Shown: positions 7,761 through 17,122 of the stretch, piece by piece
Layout: each line of letters begins with the position of its first letter
Position numbering within the stretch: position 1 is the first letter of the stretch
NCBI GenBank assembly: GCA_900545915.1
Contig: URAV01000020.1
Span: forward strand, 1 to 61,277
Reading direction: 5' to 3'
Source of the DNA: an uncultured Porphyromonadaceae bacterium
GTDB taxonomy: Bacteria; Bacteroidota; Bacteroidia; Bacteroidales; Coprobacteraceae
DNA: 61,277 bases
Program-made: the position numbers and the translations under genes
Notes under the pieces: model-generated
Databases searched by the model: none
Seen by the model: only the letters and a program-made list of their open reading frames with translations
Told to the model about the DNA's origin: nothing

Positions 7761-10700
7761 ATGTCTTCAAATATTGGTAAACAACGGGTAAATTTTGCTT
7801 CAATTAAGAGTCCGCTACAATATCCGGATTTTCTTGAAGTTCAATTGAAGTCATTTCAAGACTTTCTTCAACTTGATACACCCCCCGAAAAACGAAAAAA
7901 TGAGGGATTGTATAAGGTATTTGCAGAGAACTTTCCTATCGCAGATACCCGTAACAATTTTGTCCTCGAATTTTTGGATTATTATATTGATCCGCCTAGA
8001 TATACAATAGATGAGTGTATAGAGAGAGGGTTGACTTACAGTGTGCCTTTAAAGGCAAAACTGAAGTTATATTGTACAGATCCCGATCACGAAGATTTCG
8101 ATACCGTGATACAGGATGTGTATTTGGGCCCTATTCCGTACATGACTGCTAAAGGCACATTTGTTATTAATGGAGCCGAACGTGTTGTCGTGTCTCAGTT
8201 GCATCGGTCTCCCGGTGTGTTTTTCGGACAAAGTACGCATGCGAACGGAACCAAATTGTATTCGGCCAGAATCATTCCTTTTAAAGGTTCTTGGATCGAA
8301 TTTGCAACCGATATCAATAATGTGATGTATGCTTATATCGACCGGAAGAAAAAATTGCCCGTAACTACTTTATTGCGTGCAATCGGTTTCGAGAGCGATA
8401 AAGATATCCTTGAGATTTTCGGTTTGGCAGAAGAAATAAAGGTTAATAAGACCAATCTGAAGAAAGCTTTGGGGCGTCGTTTGGCTGCCCGCGTATTGAA
8501 GACATGGGTCGAAGACTTTGTGGATGAAGATACCGGTGAGGTGGTGTCTATTGAACGTAATGAAGTTGTTATAGATCGTGAGACCGTTCTCGAAGAGAGT
8601 CACATAGAAGAGATTCTCGAATCTGGTGTTCAAAATATATTGTTGCACAAGGAAGAACGGAATCTGTCTGATTATTCGATTATTTACAATACTCTTCAGA
8701 AAGACTCCAGTAATTCTGAGAAAGAGGCTGTATTATATATATATCGTCAGCTTCGCAATGCAGAACCTGCAGATGATGCGAGTGCACGCGAAGTGATTAC
8801 AAATCTGTTTTTCTCTGAGAAGAGATATGATTTGGGAGAGGTGGGACGTTATCGGATCAATAAAAAATTGAACCTTTCTACTCCTCCTGACGTAAAAGTA
8901 TTGACAAAGGAAGATATTATCGAAATTATCAAGTATCTGATAGAACTGATAAATTCGAAAACCGATGTAGACGACATCGACCATTTGAGCAATCGTCGTG
9001 TACGTACTGTCGGAGAACAGCTTTATAACCAGTTCGGTGTCGGTTTAGCTCGTATGTCACGTACGATCCGTGAACGGATGAATGTACGGGATAATGAAGT
9101 ATTTACTCCGATAGATTTGATTAATGCCAAGACAATTTCTTCGGTAATTAATACATTCTTCGGGACGAATGCATTATCACAGTTTATGGACCAAACCAAC
9201 CCGCTGGCCGAAATGACCCATAAACGTCGTATGTCGGCTTTAGGTCCGGGCGGTTTGTCTCGTGAGCGTGCCGGTTTCGAGGTTCGTGACGTTCACTATA
9301 CTCATTATGGACGTCTTTGTCCTATTGAAACTCCAGAAGGTCCTAATATCGGTCTTATCTCTTCTCTTTGCGTATATGCAAAGATCAATGATCTCGGATT
9401 TATCGAAACTCCTTATCGTAAGGTAGAAAACGGGAAAGTGGATTTGTCCGATAACGGTATTGTCTATTTGACGGCTGAAGTGGAAGAAGGACATATTATT
9501 GCACAAGGTAATGCGCCTTTGGATGATGACGGAAAATTTGTTCGTTCACGTGTAAAAGCCCGTTTGAATGCGGATTTCCCTGTGGTAGCTCCGGAAGAAG
9601 TTTCGTTGATGGACGTTTCTCCTACACAGATTGCTTCTATTGCCGCATCTTTGATTCCGTTCCTTGAACATGATGATGCTAACCGTGCATTGATGGGATC
9701 TAACATGATGCGTCAAGCCGTACCTTTGCTTCGTACAGAGGCTCCTATCGTAGGTACAGGTCTTGAAGGTCAATTGATACGTGACTCTCGTACGCAGATT
9801 ACAGCTGAAGGAGCAGGGGTGATCGAATTTGTCGATGCTACTACGATACGTATTCGTTATGATCGTACTGAAGACGAGGAATTCGTTAGTTTCGAAGATG
9901 CGGTTAAAGAATATACAATACCGAAGTTCCGTAAGACAAATCAGAGTACAACTGTCGATTTGCGTCCGATTTGTCATAAGGGAGATCGTGTGGTTGCCGG
10001 TCAGATTCTTACAGAAGGATATTCTACCGAAAACGGGGAATTGGCTTTGGGTAAGAATTTGAAAGTGGCTTTCATGCCGTGGAAAGGATATAATTATGAG
10101 GATGCTATAGTGTTGAACGAACGTGTTGTTCGTGAGGATATATTGACATCGGTACACGTCGATGAATATTCTCTTGAAGTCCGTGAAACGAAACGAGGTA
10201 TGGAAGAGCTTACTTCGGACATTCCGAACGTAAGTGAAGATGCCACTAAGGATTTGGATGAGCGCGGTATTATCCGTATCGGAGCTCATGTCGGTCCTGG
10301 AGATATAATGATTGGTAAGATTACACCTAAAGGTGAATCTGATCCTTCACCAGAAGAAAAACTTTTACGTGCGATATTCGGAGATAAAGCCGGAGATGTG
10401 AAAGATGCATCATTGAAAGCTACACCTTCTTTAAAGGGTGTGGTAATCGGAACTAATCTTTTCTCTCGTGCCATCAAGAAACGTAAATCTAAATTGAGTG
10501 ATAAAGCTATCTTGCCTAAACTTGATGAAGAGTATGAAGTAAAGCAGGCGGCTCTTAAAGATTTATTGATCGAAAAATTGATGGTTCTTACTAACGGTAA
10601 GACTTCACAAGGTGTGAAAGATTATTTAGGAACCGAGGTTATCGCAAAAGGTGCTAAATTTTCTCAGAAAGCATTGTCTGAGATAGATTATACATCGATC

Positions 10701-11573
10701 CAAGTTAGTAAATGGACTACAGATCCGGCTAAAAATGATCTGATCCGTGCAACTATTATGAATTACCTGAAGAAATATAAAGAAATCGATGCTGAATTAC
10801 GCCGTCGTAAATTTGATATTTCTATCGGAGATGAACTTCCTTCAGGTATTGTTCAGTTGGCAAAAGTTTATATTGCGAAGAAACGTAAGATTAGTGTAGG
10901 GGATAAGATGGCCGGACGTCACGGTAACAAAGGTATTGTGTCTCGTGTTGTACGTCAGGAAGATATGCCGTTCCTCGAAGACGGAACTCCGGTGGATATC
11001 GTATTGAACCCTCTGGGTGTGCCTTCTCGTATGAACTTAGGTCAGATTTTTGAGACTGTTTTAGGATGGGCTGGTGTAAAATTGGGCGAGAAATTCGCAA
11101 CTCCGATTTTTGATGGTGCAAGTCTTGATGACTTGAATGAGTGGACGGATAAAGCCGGATTGCCTCGCTATGGAAAATCTTATTTGTATGATGGTCATAC
11201 CGGAGAACGTTTTGACCAACCGGCGACAGTAGGTGTAATATATATGCTGAAGCTTGGTCATATGGTTGAAGATAAGATGCATGCCCGCTCTATAGGTCCG
11301 TACTCTTTGATTACTCAACAGCCATTGGGCGGTAAGGCACAGTTCGGAGGTCAGCGTTTTGGAGAAATGGAGGTTTGGGCATTGGAAGCATTCGGTGCTG
11401 CTCATATACTTCAGGAAATTCTGACTATTAAATCTGACGATGTGGTAGGTCGGTCTAAAGCCTATGAAGCTATTGTTAAGGGCGAACCGATGCCGAATCC
11501 GGGTATTCCTGAGTCTCTCAATGTATTGCTACATGAATTGAGAGGTCTTGGTCTTAGTATCACTTTAGAATAA
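7761..11573 (+). CDS. rpoB: DNA-directed RNA polymerase subunit beta
   Basis: The beta subunit forms half of the RNA polymerase active cleft. Its 1,270 residues are normal for Bacteroidales. Conserved segments include the rifampicin region around residues 471-500 (LSQFMDQTNPLAEMTHKRR, then SALGPGGLSRERAGF), which has the wild-type Asp, His and Ser of sensitive enzymes; GRLCPIETPEGPNIGLI; the GDKMAGRHGNKG motif; and C-terminal GGKAQFGGQRFGEMEVWALE. The start has no ribosome site, typical of the phylum. It is co-transcribed with rpoC 77 bases downstream, across a hairpin at 11581-11620. Confidence 0.98.
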   Translation: MSSNIGKQRVNFASIKSPLQYPDFLEVQLKSFQDFLQLDTPPEKRKNEGLYKVFAENFPIADTRNNFVLEFLDYYIDPPRYTIDECIERGLTYSVPLKAKLKLYCTDPDHEDFDTVIQDVYLGPIPYMTAKGTFVINGAERVVVSQLHRSPGVFFGQSTHANGTKLYSARIIPFKGSWIEFATDINNVMYAYIDRKKKLPVTTLLRAIGFESDKDILEIFGLAEEIKVNKTNLKKALGRRLAARVLKTWVEDFVDEDTGEVVSIERNEVVIDRETVLEESHIEEILESGVQNILLHKEERNLSDYSIIYNTLQKDSSNSEKEAVLYIYRQLRNAEPADDASAREVITNLFFSEKRYDLGEVGRYRINKKLNLSTPPDVKVLTKEDIIEIIKYLIELINSKTDVDDIDHLSNRRVRTVGEQLYNQFGVGLARMSRTIRERMNVRDNEVFTPIDLINAKTISSVINTFFGTNALSQFMDQTNPLAEMTHKRRMSALGPGGLSRERAGFEVRDVHYTHYGRLCPIETPEGPNIGLISSLCVYAKINDLGFIETPYRKVENGKVDLSDNGIVYLTAEVEEGHIIAQGNAPLDDDGKFVRSRVKARLNADFPVVAPEEVSLMDVSPTQIASIAASLIPFLEHDDANRALMGSNMMRQAVPLLRTEAPIVGTGLEGQLIRDSRTQITAEGAGVIEFVDATTIRIRYDRTEDEEFVSFEDAVKEYTIPKFRKTNQSTTVDLRPICHKGDRVVAGQILTEGYSTENGELALGKNLKVAFMPWKGYNYEDAIVLNERVVREDILTSVHVDEYSLEVRETKRGMEELTSDIPNVSEDATKDLDERGIIRIGAHVGPGDIMIGKITPKGESDPSPEEKLLRAIFGDKAGDVKDASLKATPSLKGVVIGTNLFSRAIKKRKSKLSDKAILPKLDEEYEVKQAALKDLLIEKLMVLTNGKTSQGVKDYLGTEVIAKGAKFSQKALSEIDYTSIQVSKWTTDPAKNDLIRATIMNYLKKYKEIDAELRRRKFDISIGDELPSGIVQLAKVYIAKKRKISVGDKMAGRHGNKGIVSRVVRQEDMPFLEDGTPVDIVLNPLGVPSRMNLGQIFETVLGWAGVKLGEKFATPIFDGASLDDLNEWTDKAGLPRYGKSYLYDGHTGERFDQPATVGVIYMLKLGHMVEDKMHARSIGPYSLITQQPLGGKAQFGGQRFGEMEVWALEAFGAAHILQEILTIKSDDVVGRSKAYEAIVKGEPMPNPGIPESLNVLLHELRGLGLSITLE

Positions 11574-11580
11574 TAAAATA

Positions 11581-11620
11581 GAAGCAGCGATCCTCCGTCT
11601 GTAAAGAACGGAGGCGCTTC
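11581..11620 (+). other. Intercistronic hairpin, rpoB-rpoC
   Basis: CCTCCGT (11592-11598) pairs with ACGGAGG (11608-11614), extended outwards by GAAGC (11581-11585) with GCTTC (11616-11620). No T-run follows, so transcription should continue into rpoC. It may be an RNA-processing or stability element. Confidence 0.5.
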
Positions 11621-11650
11621 AATTCTGATAACGCTTTATAAATTAAATAT

Positions 11651-14600
11651 ATGGCTTTTAGAAAAGAGAACAAGATAAAGAGTAACTTTTCGAAGATTTC
11701 CATAGGTTTGGCTTCTCCGGAAGAAATTCTTGAAGGGTCGAGCGGTGAAGTCCTGAAACCAGAAACCATCAATTACCGTACATATAAACCTGAGCGGGAC
11801 GGTTTGTTCTGTGAACGTATATTCGGACCGGTAAAAGATTATGAATGTCATTGCGGGAAGTATAAACGCATACGTTACAAGGGCATTGTTTGTGATCGTT
11901 GCGGTGTAGAAGTTACGGAAAAGAAAGTACGTCGTGAGCGTATGGGACATATTCAATTGGTCGTTCCTGTCGCTCATATTTGGTATTTCCGCTCTTTACC
12001 CAATAAGATCGGATATTTGCTTGGGTTGCCGACTAAAAAGTTGGATGCAATTATATATTATGAACGGTATGTTGTGATACAACCGGGAGTAAAAGACGAT
12101 TTGGCCGTGTATGATTTGCTTTCGGAAGAAGAATATTTGGATATTCTGGATTCTCTACCTAAAGAAAATCAGATGTTGGATGATACAGATACCAATAAGT
12201 TTATTGCGAAAATGGGAGCTGAAGCTATCTATGATCTTTTGGCACGTCTGGACTTGGACGAGCTTTCGTATGAATTGCGTCATCGTGCCAGCACAGATGG
12301 TTCTCAACAGCGTAAAAACGAAGCATTGAAACGTCTTCAAGTTGTGGAGTCTTTCCGGGCTTCAAAACAGCGAAATCGTCCTGAATGGATGATTCTGAAA
12401 GTCGTTCCGGTTATTCCGCCGGAACTGCGTCCTCTTGTTCCTTTGGACGGCGGACGTTTTGCAACGTCTGATTTGAATGATCTTTATCGTCGTGTGATCA
12501 TCCGTAACAATCGTTTGAAACGTTTGATGGAGATTAAAGCTCCCGAAGTGATTTTACGAAATGAAAAGCGTATGCTTCAGGAGGCTGTAGACTCTTTATT
12601 GGATAATTCCCGTAAGTCGAGTGCTGTAAAAACCGATGCCAATCGTCCGTTGAAATCTCTTTCTGACAGTTTAAAAGGAAAGCAAGGGCGTTTCCGTCAG
12701 AATTTGTTGGGAAAACGTGTCGATTATTCTGCACGTTCGGTAATTGTCGTCGGACCAGAATTGAAAATGCACGAGTGCGGTCTTCCGAAGGATATGGCTG
12801 CGGAACTTTACAAACCGTTTGTTATTCGAAAACTGATTGAACGTGGTATTGTCAAGACCGTTAAATCTGCCAAGAAAATCGTTGACCGAAAAGAACCTGT
12901 AGTATGGGATATTTTGGAACATGTGATGAAAGGTCACCCTGTATTGCTGAACCGTGCCCCGACACTGCACCGTTTAGGTATTCAGGCTTTCCAGCCGAAA
13001 ATGATCGAGGGAAAGGCAATTCAATTGCATCCGTTGGCATGTACGGCATTTAACGCCGACTTTGACGGTGACCAGATGGCAGTTCATTTACCTCTGGGAA
13101 ATGAAGCTATTCTGGAGGCTCAAATGTTAATGTTAGGTGCTCATAATATTCTTAATCCTGCAAATGGAGCTCCTATTACAGTGCCGTCTCAGGATATGGT
13201 GCTCGGGTTGTATTATATTACAAAACTTCGCCCGGGTTCTTTGGGTGAAGGATTGGTATTTTATGGACCGGAAGAGGCCGAGATAGCGTATAATGAAGGA
13301 AAAGTTTCCCTTCATGCTCCTGTAAAAGTCGTAGTAAAGGATTTGGATGAAAACGGAAATATTGTAGATATACTTCGTGAGACTTCTGTGGGTCGGGTTT
13401 TGGTAAATGAGAAAGTTCCTGTAGAAGTCGGGTATATTAATGAAATTCTGACAAAGAAATCTTTACGTGGTATTATCGGTAAAGTAATTAAAGTTTGCGG
13501 AGTTGTTCGTGCGGCTCAATTCCTTGATGATATTAAGAATTTAGGATATCAGATGGCTTTCAAGGGAGGTTTGTCCTTTAACCTTGCCGATGTGATTATT
13601 CCGCCTGAAAAGGAAGCCTTGGTTAATGAAGGATATGCTAACGTAGAGCAGATCATGGCGAATTATAACATGGGTTTCATTACTTATAATGAACGATATA
13701 ATCAGATTATCGATACATGGACTCATGTCAATTCAAAATTGTCGGATATTCTGATGAAACAATTGACAAATGATAATCAGGGATTTAACTCTGTATTCAT
13801 GATGTTGGATTCTGGAGCTCGTGGTTCTAAAGAACAAATTCGTCAGCTTTCCGGTATGCGTGGTTTGATGGCAAAACCTCAAAAATCGGGGGCAGAAGGC
13901 GGACAGATTATTGAGAACCCTATTTTGGCGAACTTTAAGGAGGGATTGTCTGTATTGGAATATTTTATTTCTACTCACGGTGCTCGTAAAGGTCTTGCCG
14001 ATACAGCTTTGAAAACAGCAGATGCCGGATACTTGACCCGTCGTTTGGTCGATGTAGCCCATGACGTGATTATCCATGAAGAGGATTGCGGTACGTTAAG
14101 AGGTCTTGTATGTACTGAGTTGAAAAATAATGAAGAAACAGTCGCTTCTTTGGAAGAACGTATTTTAGGACGTGTTTCTGTACATGATATTCAGCACCCG
14201 TTAACCGGAGAGGTTTTGGTTCATGCCGGTGAAGAAATAACTGAAGATATTGCTAAGAAAATAAGTGATTCACCGATTGAACGTGTAGAAATTCGTTCGG
14301 TATTGACTTGTGAATCGAAGAAGGGAGTTTGTGCTAAATGTTACGGACGTAATTTGGCTACAAACCGTTTGGTTCAAAAAGGTGAAGCTGTCGGTGTTAT
14401 AGCAGCTCAGTCTATCGGAGAACCGGGAACTCAGTTGACATTGCGTACATTCCATGTGGGTGGTATTGCTTCTAATATTGCAGCTGTATCGAATGTCACT
14501 TCACGTTATGACGGTATTCTTGAAATAGATGAACTTCGTACCGTAGATAGTATTGACGAAACCGGAAAGAAAGTGATGATTGTCGTAGGTCGTTTGGCTG

Positions 14601-15916
14601 AAATGCGTATCATCGATCCGAATACGAAAATCGTATTGACGACAACTAATATTCCTTACGGTTCTAAGCTTTACTTTAATAGTGGGGATACTCTTAAAAA
14701 AGGAGATGTCGTTTGCGAATGGGATCCGTTTAATGCCGTTATCGTTTCAGAAGCTACCGGTAAGGTTAAGTTCGATAATGTAATTGAAGGGGTGACTTAT
14801 AAAGTCGAATCGGACGAGCAAACAGGTCTCCGAGAAAAGATCATTATAGAATCTAAGGATAGAACCCGAGTTCCATCGGCTCTTATTTTGGATGAAAAAG
14901 GAGATGTGATTCGCTCCTATTCATTGCCTATGGGAGCTCACCTTATGGTTGATGAAGGTCAGAAAATAAAATCAGGAGATGTGTTTGTAAAGATACCGCG
15001 TGCTGTAGGAAAAGCTGGTGATATTACCGGAGGTCTTCCTCGTGTTACCGAGTTGTTCGAAGCGCGTAATCCTTCTAACCCTGCTGTCGTTTCTGAAATC
15101 GATGGAGAAATCAATTTTGGTAAAGTGAAACGCGGTAATCGTGAAATTTCTGTAACTTCTAAAACCGGACAGGTCAAGAAATATTTAGTTCCTTTGTCAA
15201 AACAAATATTGGTACAGGAGAACGATTATGTACGGGCTGGGACTCCGCTTTCGGACGGTGCTATTACTCCTTCTGATATTTTAGCGATTAAGGGTCCGAC
15301 CGCTGTTCAGGAATATATCGTTAATGAGGTTCAGGATGTGTATCGTTTGCAAGGTGTGAAAATCAATGATAAACACTTTGAGGTTATCGTTCGCCAAATG
15401 ATGCGTAAGGTAATGGTAATAGATCCGGGTGATACTCGTTTCTTGGAACAACAGATTATCGATAAGCACGAATTTATGGAGGAAAATGATCGTATCTGGG
15501 GTAAAAAAGTGGTTATCGATGCCGGAGATTCTCAGACAATGAAACCGGGACAGATTGTGACTGCTCGTAAATTGAGAGATGAAAACTCTGCATTGAAACG
15601 TCGCGATTTACATTTGGTAGAAGTTCGCGATGCTGTGCCTGCTACTTCTGAACAAATTTTGCAAGGTATTACTCGTGCGGCTCTTCAGACTTCTAGCTTT
15701 ATGTCGGCTGCTTCGTTCCAAGAAACTACAAAAGTGTTGAACGAAGCTGCGATTAACGGTAAAGTAGATAAACTTGAAGGAATGAAGGAAAATGTAATTT
15801 GCGGACATCTGATTCCTGCCGGTACTGGTCAGCGTGAATTTGACAAGTTGGTTGTCGGTTCTAAAGAAGAATTTGACCGAGTATTTGCTAATCGGAAAAA
15901 TGTAACGGATTTTTAA
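11651..15916 (+). CDS. rpoC: DNA-directed RNA polymerase subunit beta'
   Basis: The beta' subunit carries the catalytic magnesium site. The 1,421 residues include the N-terminal zinc ribbon (CHCGKYK, then VCDRCGVEVTEKKVRRERMG), the catalytic NADFDGD at residues 468-474, the trigger-loop region (GARGSKEQIRQLSGMRGLMA), the second zinc site (CGTLRG, CESKKGVCAKCYGR) and QSIGEPGTQLTLRTFHVGG. Length and the long insertion after the second zinc site suit Bacteroidales. It ends the transcription unit at a strong hairpin terminator (15933-15973). Confidence 0.98.
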   Translation: MAFRKENKIKSNFSKISIGLASPEEILEGSSGEVLKPETINYRTYKPERDGLFCERIFGPVKDYECHCGKYKRIRYKGIVCDRCGVEVTEKKVRRERMGHIQLVVPVAHIWYFRSLPNKIGYLLGLPTKKLDAIIYYERYVVIQPGVKDDLAVYDLLSEEEYLDILDSLPKENQMLDDTDTNKFIAKMGAEAIYDLLARLDLDELSYELRHRASTDGSQQRKNEALKRLQVVESFRASKQRNRPEWMILKVVPVIPPELRPLVPLDGGRFATSDLNDLYRRVIIRNNRLKRLMEIKAPEVILRNEKRMLQEAVDSLLDNSRKSSAVKTDANRPLKSLSDSLKGKQGRFRQNLLGKRVDYSARSVIVVGPELKMHECGLPKDMAAELYKPFVIRKLIERGIVKTVKSAKKIVDRKEPVVWDILEHVMKGHPVLLNRAPTLHRLGIQAFQPKMIEGKAIQLHPLACTAFNADFDGDQMAVHLPLGNEAILEAQMLMLGAHNILNPANGAPITVPSQDMVLGLYYITKLRPGSLGEGLVFYGPEEAEIAYNEGKVSLHAPVKVVVKDLDENGNIVDILRETSVGRVLVNEKVPVEVGYINEILTKKSLRGIIGKVIKVCGVVRAAQFLDDIKNLGYQMAFKGGLSFNLADVIIPPEKEALVNEGYANVEQIMANYNMGFITYNERYNQIIDTWTHVNSKLSDILMKQLTNDNQGFNSVFMMLDSGARGSKEQIRQLSGMRGLMAKPQKSGAEGGQIIENPILANFKEGLSVLEYFISTHGARKGLADTALKTADAGYLTRRLVDVAHDVIIHEEDCGTLRGLVCTELKNNEETVASLEERILGRVSVHDIQHPLTGEVLVHAGEEITEDIAKKISDSPIERVEIRSVLTCESKKGVCAKCYGRNLATNRLVQKGEAVGVIAAQSIGEPGTQLTLRTFHVGGIASNIAAVSNVTSRYDGILEIDELRTVDSIDETGKKVMIVVGRLAEMRIIDPNTKIVLTTTNIPYGSKLYFNSGDTLKKGDVVCEWDPFNAVIVSEATGKVKFDNVIEGVTYKVESDEQTGLREKIIIESKDRTRVPSALILDEKGDVIRSYSLPMGAHLMVDEGQKIKSGDVFVKIPRAVGKAGDITGGLPRVTELFEARNPSNPAVVSEIDGEINFGKVKRGNREISVTSKTGQVKKYLVPLSKQILVQENDYVRAGTPLSDGAITPSDILAIKGPTAVQEYIVNEVQDVYRLQGVKINDKHFEVIVRQMMRKVMVIDPGDTRFLEQQIIDKHEFMEENDRIWGKKVVIDAGDSQTMKPGQIVTARKLRDENSALKRRDLHLVEVRDAVPATSEQILQGITRAALQTSSFMSAASFQETTKVLNEAAINGKVDKLEGMKENVICGHLIPAGTGQREFDKLVVGSKEEFDRVFANRKNVTDF

Positions 15917-15932
15917 TTTTAGATTTCTAAAT

Positions 15933-15973
15933 AAAAAGAGATCGCCTGAAAATTTTTCAGGCGATCTCTTTTT
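15933..15973. terminator. Strong bidirectional terminator after rpoC
   Basis: An 18-bp perfect stem (15933-15950 with 15956-15973) with an AAAAA start and TTTTT end, so it works on either strand. It ends rpoC on the plus strand and, reading the other way, the flavodoxin-DUF2023 operon. Confidence 0.9.
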
Positions 15974-15979
15974 ATTTTA

Positions 15980-16348
15980 TTATGCTATGGCAGTTCGTGT
16001 TATTGTCTTTTTTTTACAGAATCGTTCACACTGCATTGTAATATCATAGCCTAACATTGCCCCTAATATAAAATCTTCTTCTGGAGAAAGTTTATTTAAC
16101 GGTTTATCGATGAATGTCCGTACGGTTTCCAGACAAGAACGTTTTCCGAAATATAAATTGACTTTATTTTGTACGACTTCTTGAATCAAATACTCGATTT
16201 TCTGCTCCCTTAATCGTTCTGTGACAAGATCGGCGCAAGATTTGCACATCGTACAGAGAACCAGATTACGGACTCCTTTCTTAAATTCATAAATCTGGTG
16301 AAGAAATACTTTTATAGAGTCAAAGCGGTTATAATCTTCTACACTCAT
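15980..16348 (-). CDS. DUF2023-type protein paired with flavodoxin
   Basis: A 122-residue soluble protein of unknown function. Its features match the DUF2023 family as I recall it: an FLHQIYEFKKGVRNLVLCT start, KIEYLIQEVVQNKVNLYFG in the middle, and LSPEEDFILGAMLGYDITMQCERF at the end. Cysteines form a CTMCKSC cluster near residues 32-38. Its ATG overlaps the flavodoxin stop as ATGA, which implies translational coupling and a joint role, perhaps in flavodoxin maturation or its electron transfer. The family name is from memory; the pairing is read directly from the sequence. Confidence 0.75.
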   Translation of the reverse strand: MSVEDYNRFDSIKVFLHQIYEFKKGVRNLVLCTMCKSCADLVTERLREQKIEYLIQEVVQNKVNLYFGKRSCLETVRTFIDKPLNKLSPEEDFILGAMLGYDITMQCERFCKKKTITRTAIA

Positions 16349-16848
16349 TCAATTTCTTTTTTGATTAAGTTACACCATTCGTGTATGCGTTCTGATACTT
16401 TTTGTGAACTTTCATTACAATCATCGATTGCCAGACCTACAAATTTTCCGTTTCTGCAAATTAAAGAATCCGTTACGGCATAGTCTTTGGGTTCGAAACT
16501 ACCGATAAAGTTACAACCGCTTTCAGATAATTCATCATAAATTAATCCTACTGCGTCACAAAATGTGTCGGGATATGATTCACCGTCTCCACATCCGAAT
16601 ATACCGACTTTTTTCCCATTCAAATTCTGACTTTTTAATGATTTTATGAAATCATACCAATCGTCTTGTAATTCTCCACACCCCCATGTCGATGAGCCTA
16701 ATAACAAACAATCGTATTTGTCTGTCGCTTCTACTGGGGTTTCGGATACATTGTGAATATCTGTAGAGGATATTCCTAATTCTTGTGCAATTTGGTTGGC
16801 TACGGACTCTGTTGTTCCTGTTGTACTGCCGAAAAATATACCTATCAT
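16345..16848 (-). CDS. fldA: Flavodoxin
   Basis: Small FMN-binding electron carrier of 167 residues that replaces ferredoxin, for example under iron limitation. Visible FMN sites are the phosphate loop GSTTGTTESVA near the N-terminus, the GSSTWGCGELQDDW loop with the stacking Trp, and the GCGDGESYPDTFCDA loop. It is a long-chain flavodoxin by length. Upstream on the reverse strand is a near-consensus TTACTTTGC -7 element at 16871-16879. The downstream partner DUF2023 gene overlaps by four bases. Confidence 0.94.
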   Translation of the reverse strand: MIGIFFGSTTGTTESVANQIAQELGISSTDIHNVSETPVEATDKYDCLLLGSSTWGCGELQDDWYDFIKSLKSQNLNGKKVGIFGCGDGESYPDTFCDAVGLIYDELSESGCNFIGSFEPKDYAVTDSLICRNGKFVGLAIDDCNESSQKVSERIHEWCNLIKKEIE

Positions 16849-16965
16849 AATTATAAATTATTTGTTTTTGGCAAAGTAATAAGATATATCCTCCTGCATC
16901 AATCCCCTGAACTTATGAAAATAAGGTCTTTCTATACCTACAAATTATGATAGCTCTGCCAAAAT

Positions 16966-17122
16966 CTTGTCTGAATTTTCCGACAAAAAATATTATCAGG
17001 TCATTTTGGCGTTTTCTTCCGGACTGTTTTCACGTTCTTACATGTCTTTAACCCATTCGTTTTTTATCAGGAAGAAAATTTTTTCAAAAAAAACTCTCAA
17101 AAAACGTTTGTCCAAAATTTTA
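16966..17122. repeat. MITE-like element, copy A (diverged)
   Basis: Aligned with the reverse complement of copy C, this stretch shares TCTTGTCTGAATTTTCC at one end, then AAAATATTATCAGGTCATTT, a TTCTTCCGG block, and AAACTCTCAAA plus CAAAATTTTA at the other end. It is diverged but collinear. Its right end overlaps the stop codon of the NRAMP gene at 17120-17122. Confidence 0.65.
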
